Source: Anthopleura xanthogrammica (taxonomy: Eukaryota; Cnidaria; Anthozoa; Actiniaria; Actiniidae). Taken from it: a stretch of 64,000 nt of DNA. The DNA is taken from positions 1,943,246-2,007,245 of the forward strand of contig OZ025222.1 of assembly GCA_964019055.1 (NCBI GenBank), in the 5' to 3' direction. The notes beneath the pieces were generated by a model. That model ran no database searches. It was not told the origin of the DNA and was given only the letters and a program-made list of their open reading frames with translations. The number at the start of each line of letters is the position of its first letter. The stretch's first letter is position 1. Positions 19,441-31,137 of this stretch are shown in pieces. A program made the translations under genes and the position numbers.

Positions 19441-22400
19441 CTATGGCACTGGTATAGGAGGAGGAGGTACGAGACCCATCACTTGAGCAAGATCTTCTAA
19501 AGGAGCCATTTCCTTGGGATCCAAGGTATTGAATTCTTGATTGAAGATAACAAAGTTCATGAAAGAACAGTTCAAGTGCGTATGGAGTCCCATATTAACA
19601 AAGTCTAAGTAGTGCGCAAAAAATAAATGGACTAAAACGTGGAAGAGTAACTTTTCTATTTTCTTTACAGTTGCTACGAAATGACCTGGAAACGTCATAC
19701 CTGAAAAATTTAAAAAACCATGATTACAAATATTGAATAATAATTATTTCAGTCTAGGAGTAAAGGTACCTCTAATATGGATAAGCACTAAAAAGATAAA
19801 AGATCATATTACATAATTGCTGGATAAAACCATCAATTTCATCCATCCATTTACATCCATCCTTCCTTTCTTACTTTTTTCATTCATAATTATTTGGAAA
19901 TTCCTTATCTATTCATATCTATATAATATAATTTATTTCATCCATCCATCCATCCATCCATCCATCCCTCCCTCCCTCCCTTATTCATCTTTTCACCATC
20001 CATCCATTCATTTGTTTATTCATTCATCTATTAATCCATTTGTTTAGTCATTCATTAATCTTTCCATCCATCCATTCTTTCATCCATTCATTTATTCATT
20101 CATCCATCCATTCATTCATCCATTCATTAGGTTATTCCTTTACTTACCAAATTTTGAAGGGAAGACTGAATTATCATGGACATGTTTCTCGACATAAGTC
20201 ATAACATAATCTATATACTGTGGTGCTGGGATTAATGTCTTTGTTTTCTTGCCCTTCTCATCGTACCATAAATAAGTTCTAAATTGGCAAAAAAACAAAA
20301 ACTATTGAACTAGTATCCATTAGTTGGACACTGGTCCGTTGTTAAGGAGATGGAGGGTTCAAGCCATGGCCAGACAAATAGCACCCTTCACGTCTCAATC
20401 TATCATTGTAATGTCACCTCATGTCTCACTACGATGCAAAAGCATGGCTACCTTTTGAGTTGGTGCAGGGAACTTTGAAGGGGACTATTAACACTGAGGG
20501 TCTCAAAATACAGTATCTGTACAAGGTGCCAGCTGTTTTTGCTCTAGAAATATCTGCTATTGAATGTTTGACTATACTTACAGTGCTCCTGGAGCTGACA
20601 TCACTGGGCATGACGTTGTTGTACAAACTTCACTTATACATCCATATAATAGATTGAGTGTGTTAAAATGACCTAAAGCTGAAAACAAAGAAACATTTGA
20701 AACAAGTATATATACAAATCATATAGCTATTTAAAAAAAGGTTGAAGGGGTGAACGGTGAATGGTAATCGGTGATTGAGGATTGCAGGATGGAAAGGAAC
20801 TGCTGGGTAATAAGAATTTCTTCATAATTTTTTAATTCTTAAATACTTGAGTAAGGTCTGCTGAATGGTGCAGTCGAATGCCCATAACAACATTTTTGAA
20901 CCCCCTAGCAAAAATTCCAGATCTCCCTCTGTGAACCTGGGATCAAACTACACAGCGCTGAGAAACAGCACTGTACAGCGCAGGCCACAAAATGCCACCC
21001 ACAAAATCTTAAAAACTAAAGAAGCACACACACAATGCTATATTGCCTGCAATGTGGAGATCACCCTGTGTGTCTACTCATGCAATGCATGCATGTAACA
21101 TTGCTAGCAATGTTGCAAAGTTACTAAATATATAATGAATCTCAACTCGCATGCAATGTTGCATGGGTGGTTGATCACATAGTGTGATGTCGCATCATGT
21201 GTCTGTGCATTCAGTATGTACTATGTGTAGCGATCCATTCATTGTATGGGTAGTCACACAGTGTGATGTCGCATTATGTGTCTGTGCATTAAGTACGTAC
21301 TATGTGTAGCAATCCATTCATTGTATGGGTAGTCACACAGTGTGATGTCGCATTATGTGTCTGTGCATTAAGTACATACTATGTGTAGCGATCCATTCAT
21401 TGTAGTCTATCCCATTTGGAAGACTCATAACTTCTTTTATTGCAGCTTTGTCCATCACGGGGTCGTTCAGGTATGATTCATCTAGATATGGCTTGTTTTC
21501 CTTCACTTCTTCTGTATTTATAATCTTGGTTTTCTTCCCTTTCCTGATTATTAGTAAAAAAGGAATATAATCTTAGGTATATTTTAAAACAGACTGGGGT
21601 GAAGACTCCTACTCGGGGGGCCATGGGGAGGGAGGGGCCAGGGGGAGAGGGTATAGCCCCACCCACTTTTTGCTACAGTCCTTTAAATTTTCTTTTAAAT
21701 TTCCTAGTCTCAACTGCCTCCCCCCCCCCCCCAACCCCCCACTCGAACCTTTTCTGAGATATAGAACATGTTGCATTGTGGTTGAGCTTTTGTTCATCAT
21801 GCCTTATAAGGTTTCTTACCCAAGCTAGACCACAATGCATCATGTCTATCGAATTCAGAAAATGCCTATTTTGGCACACACTCCTCACATCTCACCCCCA
21901 TAAATTAATTAATGATTTACTGCCACTAAGTAACATATTATATTAATATTAAGTATTGAATATTCTGTATTATTCATATTGTTGTTGAGGTACATGCCTT
22001 TTTTTTGTTGAGATCTGACCGTTGACTAATTGATATGCAGAAAGCAAGTATTTCAAAGGGGAATTCGACTCGTACCACACAGTTGCCATCTTTGAGCATC
22101 AATAATTATGGTTATAATCACTTGATATACATATATATACTTGAGATTGAATCACCAAGATGCAGACATATATTGAGCCTTTTAAACCTGTCTCGTTTCT
22201 TCAAGATCAACTAACTTTCTGATGTTCTTAATAAAAAGTTATGTAAATATAGATGAGCTCAAAGCGTCTTGAATCAACGATTTTTGATACTAATTCTAGG
22301 TTTGCAACTAGTTTGAATTATAGATATTTTAAGATATTTTTTAAAAGTCTGACTAAAACAAATCTACTGGAAATGATCTTTAAATTTGTTACAAATTGTT

Positions 22401-25400
22401 TCAATATTTTAGAATGAAAAAATTGACTTGAATTTTGCTGTTGAATGAACTGGATTTATGTAAATATTTTTATATTTTGATTAAAATATGATTTTAAGAA
22501 AGCTATTTTAAATCTTGAAAAATTGGGATTTTTTTTGAATATTTTACAAAAAAAATATTTAAAAACTGTAAGTTATATAATATTAACTGGGTGGAGAATG
22601 GTTAGAGATTAACTAAATTGGAAAACCCACCCAGTATCAACTTATCAATTAAAATACAACACCTAAATATATCTATCTGGTTTAAACAATGAAATTATTA
22701 AAGCAAAACTTATCTGATCATAAAGATTAAACAAAATTGAAGGACGTCAAATAAACTCCCGGAATATACCCAAAAATACCAAAAAGACAGGCAAACTGTG
22801 GCTCAAATGTCTTGTGCTAGTGTTTTGTGGTTTATGTTTAGAGGATGACCTCATAGAAGAAGGAAAATACATAGTAAACAATCACCTGAGTGGATCACCT
22901 GATTCTGTAATTAATACATGGAATAAATCATGTTAATGTATGCGAACTTGACTATACTAAGTCATCCAGAACCATGCATTTATTAAATTTATAATCCTTA
23001 TGTTAAGGTTTTTCATGACAGCCATGTTAGAGAGCAAAACAGTAGAAATTTCCTCCTTTGGAAAATAAATTTTCTCGTTATGCAAAAAAAAAAAAAAAAA
23101 AATGGTCAATGACAAATGTAGAACAAATATAGAACACTACGTGGCTTTATCACATAAATTATAACGTTCCACCCATGCATGCTTGCATAATAACAAACCA
23201 TGTAAAGTCACAGGATCCACTCTGAAAAACTTGCAACTGGAAGCTATTTCAGCCAATTTATTTACAAGATAGCCCTACTTCATTCTCTCAATGTTGAAAA
23301 TTTTGGAGACACAACAAAGGGTTCTAAAATCATTATTTAGGCTTACAGAACCCTGCAGAGACTTCAGACTTTGGTAAACTAAAATAATTAAATGTACATG
23401 TATGTCATCAAGACTGATATAAATCATGAGACTGTCATGCGAATCTGAATGCTTTGAACAGGTGTTGAAGCATTGCTTAGCAACCTACCTCACACCATTA
23501 TATGGAGACCTGAGTTGTTTTTTTTTCATTTAATTTATAAAAATAAATCAAAATAACTAAATCACTTTTTTATAGTGGGATACAAATTCAGCATAAATGA
23601 ATTCAGATATTTTAAGAAACAAAACGACAACCTTTAGTTTAAACATGTTTCGGCGACATCGCTCGCCATCATCAGTGAGTTTTATTGAAGATTTGAACTG
23701 TATTCAGATATTGGTTTGCAATTGGGCCCACTGTCACTAACACACACTAGTAACCTACATGTAGACTATATTCTATTCATACAACTCAACTCACATGTTG
23801 ATTTTTACGGAGGGAGGAAAACCCAGAGAACCTTGAGAAAAAAACCCATTTGGCACAGGAGAGAACAACACATCAAACAAACTCACATATGATCCAACCT
23901 GAGCCAGGGCTCGAACCCAGACCACAGCAGTGAGAGGCAAGCAGTAAACCACTATGCTATCTGTGGTTGTTGACTAGAAAGTTTCTACTACTTCGACAAC
24001 CCCACACACATCTTCCCATCTATTTTGTTGTTGTTTTTATTTGTAAATTTATAACAGTTATAACAGTTATTACTGTTTTTGTAATTTTGATAAATATCTT
24101 AGAAATTTTGTATATTTATTAATTGTGTGTGAATAAACAAAAAATTCAAAGTTCAAGTTGAGAATAGACCTTTTTAGCTTCGTATGCAAATTGCCCATTT
24201 CAGACCACATGACATTCCCTTGAGAAATGTTCTTTTGTTAAAATATTTACACATGAAAGAATCAACTCCCAAGAGTGGCATCACATGGTCTGAAATGGGC
24301 ACAAACAAACAACGAAGCTAAGAGGTGTATTTACTTATTTGTAGAATTTTGAATGTAGCATGTACTTGGTAGCATATGTGTGAGGGTATATTTGAACACA
24401 CTAGTTAAAATATAATATTAAAACATTGAACTTCTACTTACTACTTCTCAAATTCATGAATAATAATGAGGAGAAAACTTTCGCTTTGATTTTCTCCTAC
24501 AATTATCCATGATTTTCATATCCCACACCATAAAAAATACAGCCAATCAGAAAGCAGGAAAGTTGTTGTATATTTGTTGGTATTTAACTCTTTCTTCCCA
24601 ACATGCACTGCACGTTGAATTCACGCATTTGTATTTTCTATGGTGTGGGATAAAATGGTTATACAATGGTTTCTCAAAGCATACCGTGGATATCCCACTC
24701 GTCACTTGTATTTTTTTTGTATACACACTTGCCTAAAGGCTCGTGTGTATACTAGAAACTACAAGTGACTCGTGGGATATTCCACAGTATGCCACTTGAA
24801 ACCATTGTATAACTAGTATTTATCCTCTATCCAAACACCTGAAAGTCCGTTAAAAAACTTGGCTGTGCCTTGTTTTTTCAACCCGCTTCTGGGTGTTTGA
24901 ATATCAGATGAAACACTCTTTCCTGTGTTTGATCTATTATACCAGGCACTGTAAAAAGGTTGGCAAAGGCAATTTTTCATATACTCACGAATCACAAAAT
25001 AGCATTGATGAATTAACCTTGATACAAGGATTGAGGATGTGATATGAATTTTCATGAACCACAGTCTTCAAAATAAGCAGGTCACACATCTTGGGAGGAC
25101 TGAAATTCACGAATCATGATTCAGGGACTTAATTTTTTAAATTTGATTTTTGTAATGAGTTCCTAAAGCTTTGAGATCTGACATGACTTTAATGCGATAA
25201 ATATGCTGCAGAACTTTATTTAGAACTTTATTATGTTTAATTGTTTTTGTTTAGTGTCATAATAATTTTTTTTAAACTTAAAAATTCAATGAATTATTGT
25301 GCTTAATAGTTATTTTTAAAACTTCATTTAAAGACAATGAATTTATTTGTTTTGATAGACGTAAATAGCTAAAACGTCTGATTTATTAAAGATTATTTAC

Positions 25401-26323
25401 CTTACAATTAGTGTTTCCAAACATAACATAGTTACATATCCAAATGTTTATGCTATTCCACAAACAATCAGGATCAAAATTCCTATTATTTCAAGCAAGA
25501 AATTCTTGAAAACATCTTATTAGAAAAGACAGATCTCGTGAAGATTAAGCTTTCATCTCAAAATTCAATTTCCTATTCGAAAGAATATCCAAACTTTAAA
25601 ATTTTATTATAAGATTGTTTATTTTTAACATGTGCAAGCTTACACAAACGTTAATTTTTACGATAACTAAAGCCTTTACTTTTAATTTCCTACAAATTCT
25701 ACGAATATTTTAGATAGTTACATAACTAAATAACAATATTGAGAGAAAATACGATAGAAAAAGAGAAGATTTTGGGATTATTATGAAAGGATGGAGTCAG
25801 TAATGCTTATAGCACAAACAGTTTTATTTTCAATTCTTATTTTTGTGCAGTTGAAAGTGAAATTTGTACCAAATGATCGACCAAATTCATATCTAAAAAT
25901 TGAAGTAAGAATATTCATAAAAACGCGACAATTCGCATCAATAATGTAGAGATAGCTGACTCGATCGGTTAATAATTTGATCGGCAATCATTAATATTAT
26001 TTTTAAAATTTCTTAAAATTTAAGACAAAATTTTGTTCACGTTGTTATGTGAAGTAAGGACGAAAGCAAATTTCCATTGATGTGTCAACGAAGCGATCCA
26101 TTAATAATATCCCTTTGTTTGGCATCAATGGACAGGAGATAACTCTTGAATATATCTTCTAAGTTTAATCTTCTTGATATCGAGGAAAAACCTGTCTTAT
26201 CTACTCCAAAAAGGACTCAAAATTTGAATTCGCCGCACCCAAAATGGTAGAAGACGACAGGACAAATAAATAGTGCTTCAAGAAAATCAGTTGAATTCAA
26301 ACTTACCCCATTAACCATTCCAT
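19441..26323 (-). CDS. MOB2: MOB2-type kinase activator (MOB/phocein family), 5 exons
   Basis: Minus-strand exons 26323-26307, 21543-21380, 20672-20582, 20278-20148 and 19700-19441 join in phase (2, 1, 2, 1) into 220 aa. The first coding exon is only 17 bases; it encodes MEWLM plus two bases of Gly-6 in a strong start context, like human MOB2 (MDWLMGKSK). Family landmarks: NEWIATH (54-60), zinc ligands C77 and C82 (CTTTSC) and H159 and H164 (HVLVHLFFAH), the phrase LWYDEKGKK (94-102) and APQYIDYVM (109-117), and NQEFNTLDPKEMAPLEDL near the C-terminus. The WYDEKGKK and LDPKE segments favour MOB2 over MOB1, MOB3 or MOB4. MOB2 proteins bind NDR-family (AGC) kinases in Hippo-related signalling and cell-shape control. 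The protein ends in a proline-rich tail (PPPPIPVP). Intron 1 is 4.8 kb. Intron 2 carries a triplication of the exon 2 end and donor (see findings). The gene is head to head with FAR1. Confidence 0.95.
19925..20135. repeat. ATCC/ATTC simple repeat
   Basis: CATC and CATT tetranucleotide runs in the last intron of MOB2 (19701-20147). Perfect CATC is limited to about 19940-19970; the rest is degenerate. Confidence 0.9.
20377..20489. mobile_element. Palindromic MITE with AATAGTCC-type ends (copy 4, deleted)
   Basis: Left end AATAGCACCCTTCA followed after a deletion by the right half (CATGTCTCACTACGATGCAA, GGAACTTTGAAGGGGACTATT). It lies in intron 3 of MOB2, 93 bp from the exon 3 donor. Confidence 0.75.
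21172..21408 (-). repeat. 79-bp tandem triplication including the end of MOB2 exon 2
   Basis: Three head-to-tail copies with a 79-base period; TAGTCACACAGTGTGATGTC starts at 21251 and 21330, and a diverged first copy starts at 21172. The copy nearest the exon contains the real last 26 or so bases of MOB2 exon 2 and its GTATGT donor at 21379-21374. The other two copies, further into intron 2, repeat the same exon end and carry GTACGT or GTACAT at the donor position. Confidence 0.9.
23648..23675 (-). ncRNA. Hammerhead-ribozyme-like core (Penelope-type context)
   Basis: On the minus strand CTGATGA (23675-23669) is followed by TGGCGAGCGATGTCGCC and then GAAA (23651-23648). GGCGA/TCGCC form a perfect 5-bp stem II closing a six-base loop. 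This is the conserved hammerhead order CUGANGA, stem II, GAAA. The sequence continues CATGTTTAAACTAAAGG, where stem III would be minimal; stem I is not evident. Such minimal motifs are known in Penelope-like retroelement terminal repeats. No reverse transcriptase or GIY-YIG frame was found nearby. Activity is unproven. Confidence 0.5.
23745..23967 (-). mobile_element. tRNA-derived SINE (SINE-A), nearly full length
   Basis: Read on the minus strand it begins with a tRNA-like head, including a B-box phrase GGGTTCGAGCCCTGG. The family body follows: TTTGTTTGATGTGTTGTTCT, TCTCAAGGTTCTCTGGGTTT and TCCTCCCTCCGTAAAAATC. The tail contains TGTGAGTTGAGTTG. Other copies: 61789-62090 and 39537-39722 (plus), 32640-32800, 48770-48875 and 54478-54630 (minus). 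Confidence 0.8.
24164..24331. mobile_element. Inverted-repeat element, AGACCTTTTTAGCTTCG ends (copy 1)
   Basis: The ends ATAGACCTTTTTAGCTTCGT and ACGAAGCTAAGAGGTGTAT are inverted. Inside, CCCATTTCAGACCACATGAC is mirrored by CATGGTCTGAAATGGGC. A related copy lies at 35685-35879 and pieces at 16855-16985 and 35255-35310. Confidence 0.75.
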
Positions 26324-27330
26324 TGTGATATAAAGCCAGGATTGTTATGAGAAATACTTCACACATCGGGGCAGCTCTCCTCGTGTTTACATGTTGTTTT
26401 GTGTCGGATACATATGTTTTTTAGAGGGTTTTTTAGACCATCTTTTGATCTTGTACCAAAAAAAACTTTACGTTGTGATGACTTTAAGGTCACTAGCTAC
26501 CAGGTCATGACCGTGGACATCCTCGTTTTGATGATGGGAAAACCATTCATTAATTCATGCATTCATTTATTTATTCTTTCTTCCATTCTGTCTTTATTCT
26601 TTATTAATTCATACTTTTCAGCATTTTCTTTTCATTTTAGCTTTCTCAGGTTCACCAAAAAGATATGTTCTAACAAGCCATTTCTCTTTTATTGACACTA
26701 ACAACACCTACTCCATAATCTCTCTCAAATCCTTTCCAATCATGCAAGCAGTGACATAGCGAGGGAGAAGGGGAGGGGAGGCTGCTTCTCGTTCTTTTTT
26801 TTTTTAATTTCTGTCTTCCTATTAACTTAAATTAAACACAGAAAAGTTGGAACCTAACTGGTGGTGGGGTGCACATGCCTAGCGTACTAGTTTAACAGTC
26901 ATGGCCAAAACAACAAAGCAACTCCCCCAAGAAAAAACAGACGCTCAGATATATATTCATTTGTGCCATCAGAAATTATGAGAGAGTGCTCTTTATTTTG
27001 ATTTCAATTTTATTAATTTGCTTATGTTATAACTCAAACAACAACAAATATTTCTATATTTAGTTACAAGGCAAATATTAATCCTCTCCTACCCCTCCCA
27101 TATGTAGTCCAAACAGCCGCTGTCCCCAGTTATATGCAAATGAGCTGGTACAGCCAAGTGTTGGTACAACCAGTCAAAGTCGCGCCGAACAAGAGCGAAA
27201 GTTGTAAAATATTCCACAAAATAAGCTGTATTTCCCCACAAAATCAAAGCAGAACTACTCCTCAGGGGCTCACACTTGACCCTTGATTTGAAAACATCCT
27301 GTATTATTAATAATACTGGTTTTTATGTAG

Positions 27331-27427
27331 GAAAAGTTCGTCTTGTTGGAGGCTTTCGCAATTCATTTGGCTCAACCACTTCTAGCTTGGCGCGGATCTT
27401 TCCCTGGGGGAAATTGAAAATCCAAAG
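27331..27427 (+). other. Possible non-coding 5' exon (FAR1-like gene)
   Basis: A 97-base segment, GC-richer than its surroundings, bounded by TTTTTATGTAG on the left and a strong CAAAG/GTAAGA donor on the right. It has no useful open frame. It could splice to an acceptor at 31040 (TTTAATTTCCAG), 97 bases before the FAR1-like start codon. This is inference from splice-site-like signals only. Confidence 0.25.
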
Positions 27428-28675
27428 GTAAGAAAAAAGCTAGTTTTCCGATCTTTATTTAACATGATAAACTTAAAAATATAGACAAACTTTTTTTCTT
27501 GTTCTAAAAAATCTAGAACAACCTGGAACAGATTGGGTAAGAATTTTTAAATTTAATCTCGGTCAACTTGTGCATAAGAAATGATATGCATGACTATTAT
27601 CCAACCATTGTCCTGCAAAAATACTTCGGAACTGCGTATAATTTGTGTAGATTTAACGTATTAGGTGAGCATTGCTGGTAATTATAACAATTTTTATTTG
27701 TCAAGTTTTTTTTTGAGTAAAATTCGCTTTGACTTCGTGCTTATCTGCATCGATTCTGATATAAAAATTATCACGCCACTTTTTCGAGTATTATTACTAA
27801 CCTTTAAGCCACGAGTTACTGAGTTTTGTTTTAGCAGTTCTTCAGGTTATAATTGAACTTAATAGTAAGATAAAACTTAGAAATAGTTATTTTTAATTCC
27901 TTCTTAAAGAACTCTGACTTATTCTTGAAATAAAGTCTCTTTTACCTTTCTTTAATTATTCTATTATTCATCTATTGCACCCGGCCTCCTTCGATCCAAC
28001 GTCTGCATGGTCTGTAGGTGATAATTTTATAAGCTATTCACTTTATAGCTTGTGAACAAAAGATTGTACAACTTCAGCAAAGATATATCCTTTCTTCTTG
28101 GATAAGTTTTATCATTTTAACTTTGAAGCGATGGGTTGCTAACAAGATATTTTGTTTGGTTCCAGAAAGTATCCATACCCCACCATGGAGGAAATCCGAA
28201 AAAGTACTTCCCCACCACTCTGGAATTTCCAATTTTCTTCCACACAAACCTTGTAATTTTATTTTGTTTTTCCTCTGACCCCCCATACCCTGGGAATTTC
28301 CAATTTCATCCTTGGTGGGGTACATGCATGGATATTTGCTGGAACCACACATTGTATCAAAATATAACCTTTGTAATTTTGCCTGAAATTTTGCCTGAAA
28401 TTTTGCCTGAAAGTTTTGATTATATCTTAAAATAATGTTACAACTTAGTCAAAACAGGTAGTTATTGGTTGTCACACATGGGGAACATAGCTATGTAGGT
28501 GGGCTTTATTGAATTAAAGCCACATGTGGCTGTTGCATCCAAGTATCATTTATAGAATGATTTTTATGTGCTGCTTGATTTTAAAAATGAGGGGGTGAAG
28601 GGGAGGGGGAATGTAATTAACAGCATATCATGCTTGCTCCCAAGAAATCATGGGATGATGTTGCATGATGATGTA

Positions 28676-28830
28676 AGGAGCAAGGATGGCACAGTTGGCT
28701 AGTGCATGGCCTTTGGTGCAAGAGGTCCCAAGTTCGATTCCCAGTGATCTCACATCCTTGTTTCAACTTCTTTTTCTTTCCTTGTAGCTTTAACTATCTA
28801 TAAATACTAGTAAAATGGAGCACTGATGGA
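28676..28830 (+). mobile_element. tRNA-derived SINE (SINE-B), copy 1
   Basis: A tRNA-like head (GATGGCACAGTTGGCTAGTG with B-box AAGTTCGATTCCCAG), then a pyrimidine-rich body and the phrase CTTGTAGCTTTAACTATCTA, ending near AATGGAGCACTGATGGAG. A more diverged copy lies at 30349-30480. It differs from SINE-A after the head. Confidence 0.7.
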
Positions 28831-30348
28831 GGGGGAGTTTATCAAGCCCATCAGTTACACTTAAGTTAAAAGTGCTACTATAATGAAATTTTTGACTTGC
28901 TGTTTTTATGCATGATGTACTGTTTAATATACGAGCAGGAGTGTTTTATTGGGTTTAAAGCACGAGGCGAAGCCGAGTGGTTTTAGACCCAATAAAACAC
29001 GATCTGCGAGTTTATTGAACAGCTTAAAAAACCTCTAGGTGTATGTTCACATGTTCTACTGAATTTTTTACAAATGAACCAAGTTTGGCAGAGAAAATCC
29101 TAGTTAAAGTTTATGGAAATGAAGATGATATTTTATCAGATTTAAAGCCTCCTCCATGGTCAATGATTCTATTGTGCTCTCATTAAATATTCATGAGTTT
29201 TTTAAATACATGATAATACATGACGATAATGGTGCATGATGATGATGATGATGTAACATCTATGTACATGCCTCAAACTCAGTAGGTACTTATACTGGGA
29301 GACATCCTTTACTACAACATACAATTCTCATAGTTAAAAAGCAAGACATAGGGAAAACTGATCAAAAATTGATATGTTACTGTACATAACTCATGATAAC
29401 TGTATAGTCCTGGTACAAACAGTCACATGATAGTATACTGTAGAAGTGCGCAGAGGTTATAGGAATCCAGATGGACTTATGGACTTTGAGTTAAGGCATT
29501 AGCAATCTCTCAATACACTTAGAAACTATTGTGCCATAGTTCATGACCTCAGTGTTTTCTGTACATGTGACTGATTAGAAGTTTAATACCTCGTATATAA
29601 ATTTTAAGATATCAGTTATTTTATCATTCTTGGTTCTGCCTGAAGTCAAAAGGTTAGGAGTTAACAGGTAAGACTATAGATGCTGTAAATTAATTGGTAT
29701 TTTAAGTCAGAGACAAAAAGCATTTCTAATATAGGTAACACCATGCAACTATAATTCTAGTTATTCGTATGTGTGTAGAGTTGTGTGTTGGTCTCTGCAA
29801 TATTATTATCCTTGGAGAGTTTTTCTCCAGGTTCTTCAGTTTTCCTTCCTCTGCAAAAATCAGCTTCTGAATTTTAATTCAATCTCAGAATCAGAGGGCC
29901 GTTGTATGTTAGATAACTCTTTGTGGCCAATAAGTTTTTACCCCCTTTGAAAAAATGGCTAATTTTTAGTTCTTGCAAAAAATCTTTACGAGTTAGAGAA
30001 ATTCATGATACAGTTACAGCAAGGTAAATGTTATGTCAAAGCTAAGATATTAACAAAGACATATTCCTTGCTGTATTAGTGTTCTATAAAATGACCTTAG
30101 TACTGTAGCTTGTATACTAACTATTGCCTCTGATCCCTTGTCTGAGACATAGTTCTATCCATAAATAGGGGCTAGATTGTTAGGTCAAAGAAGGTAATGA
30201 GGCCAAATAAATTCCTTGCTGCAAATGTTAAATAAAACATACTGTTGCCTTTGGTCCCTTGTCCGAGACAGAGTTCTATCCATAAATGATATATGAATGC
30301 AGCTATAGGCCAACTGTTGCCTCTGATCTCTTGTTCAATTGCACTGAC

Positions 30349-30480
30349 AGGCGTAGCTTAATTGGTTCGTGCTACCTCAGGGTCACCACGTCTGTTTTCA
30401 CTTCTCTCTAATCTGTGTAGCTTCATCTTAACTTTCAAAACTCTTAAAACAGAGCACTGATGGAGAGAAGGGGGTAAAGT
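30349..30480 (+). mobile_element. tRNA-derived SINE (SINE-B), copy 2
   Basis: Head AGGCGTAGCTTAATTGGTTC, a deleted B-box area, then the shared body TTCTCTCTAATCTGTGTAGC and the same AGAGCACTGATGGAG end as copy 1. Confidence 0.6.
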
Positions 30481-31137
30481 TCACACCTTCTGCTCCTCGT
30501 AGACCAGCTACTAGCTAAAGGAACCCTGACATTAAACAAGACGGTGTGTACAATTTCGTCAAAAAACTGAGCTAGAGTCTGCGAGTCAAATTAGAGGCCT
30601 TTACCTATTTATTCTTCTTGTAGACTTTATCACCACAAGCTTTACATCCTTAATTTTTTTTACATGCTGTCCTTTAACTATTACCATTCTAAATTGTTGC
30701 ATGCAGTGGTAATGTTTATTGTCTAGACAAGAAGTCAAAGGTCAAGTGTCATTAAAGCTTAGTTGAATAGAACAATAGAACTTTCCAGTCACGTCTTGGT
30801 ATTTACTTTACCTGGACATTGATTCCTGGACATGAGGGCATATGCATATGCACATGACCATATATCACATAATATTCATATGCACAGCTACCAGAAAATT
30901 TTTCTGGGTCAGGTGGTAACCCTGCCATGTTATTTCAATATAACACAATGGGTACCACTCTTCTCCTTTCTATGATCACCAGCCACTAACCTTTTTGATC
31001 AAGCTTTAGTTTTCAATTTTGTATCTACTTTAATTTCCAGATTTTCTATGAAGGTTTTATTGTAAAGATACTTCATTACCAGAACAAAGAGTTCAACCTA
31101 CACGTAACTCAATCGAAAGAATCCAAAAACCACAACC

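Larger units (their letters stand above)
22000..26306. other. MOB2 intron 1, AT-rich, few recognisable features
   Basis: Mostly AT-rich unique sequence. Recognised inside: a poly-A run (23083-23101), a hammerhead-like motif (23648-23675, minus), a reverse-oriented SINE-A (23745-23967), an inverted-repeat element (24164-24331) and an inverted repeat at 24500-24820 built around TGTGGGATA and ACAAGTGAC. Nothing coding is supported. Confidence 0.6.
26324..31137. other. Divergent promoter region between MOB2 and FAR1-like genes
   Basis: This 4.8 kb separates the two head-to-head start codons and should hold both promoters. It contains two SINE-B copies (28676-28830 and 30349-30480), a SINE-A body fragment (29770-29885), a short direct repeat of TTTTGCCTGAAA (28375-28412) and a possible 5' exon at 27331-27427. 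No coding exon was recognised. Confidence 0.6.

Noticed and set aside
28676..28760. Possible tRNA genes at SINE heads (also 23900-23967, 39537-39600, 61789-61856)
   Set aside because: A- and B-box-like phrases are present, but acceptor and anticodon stems do not pair and the sequences continue into SINE bodies, so they are tRNA-derived retroposons.
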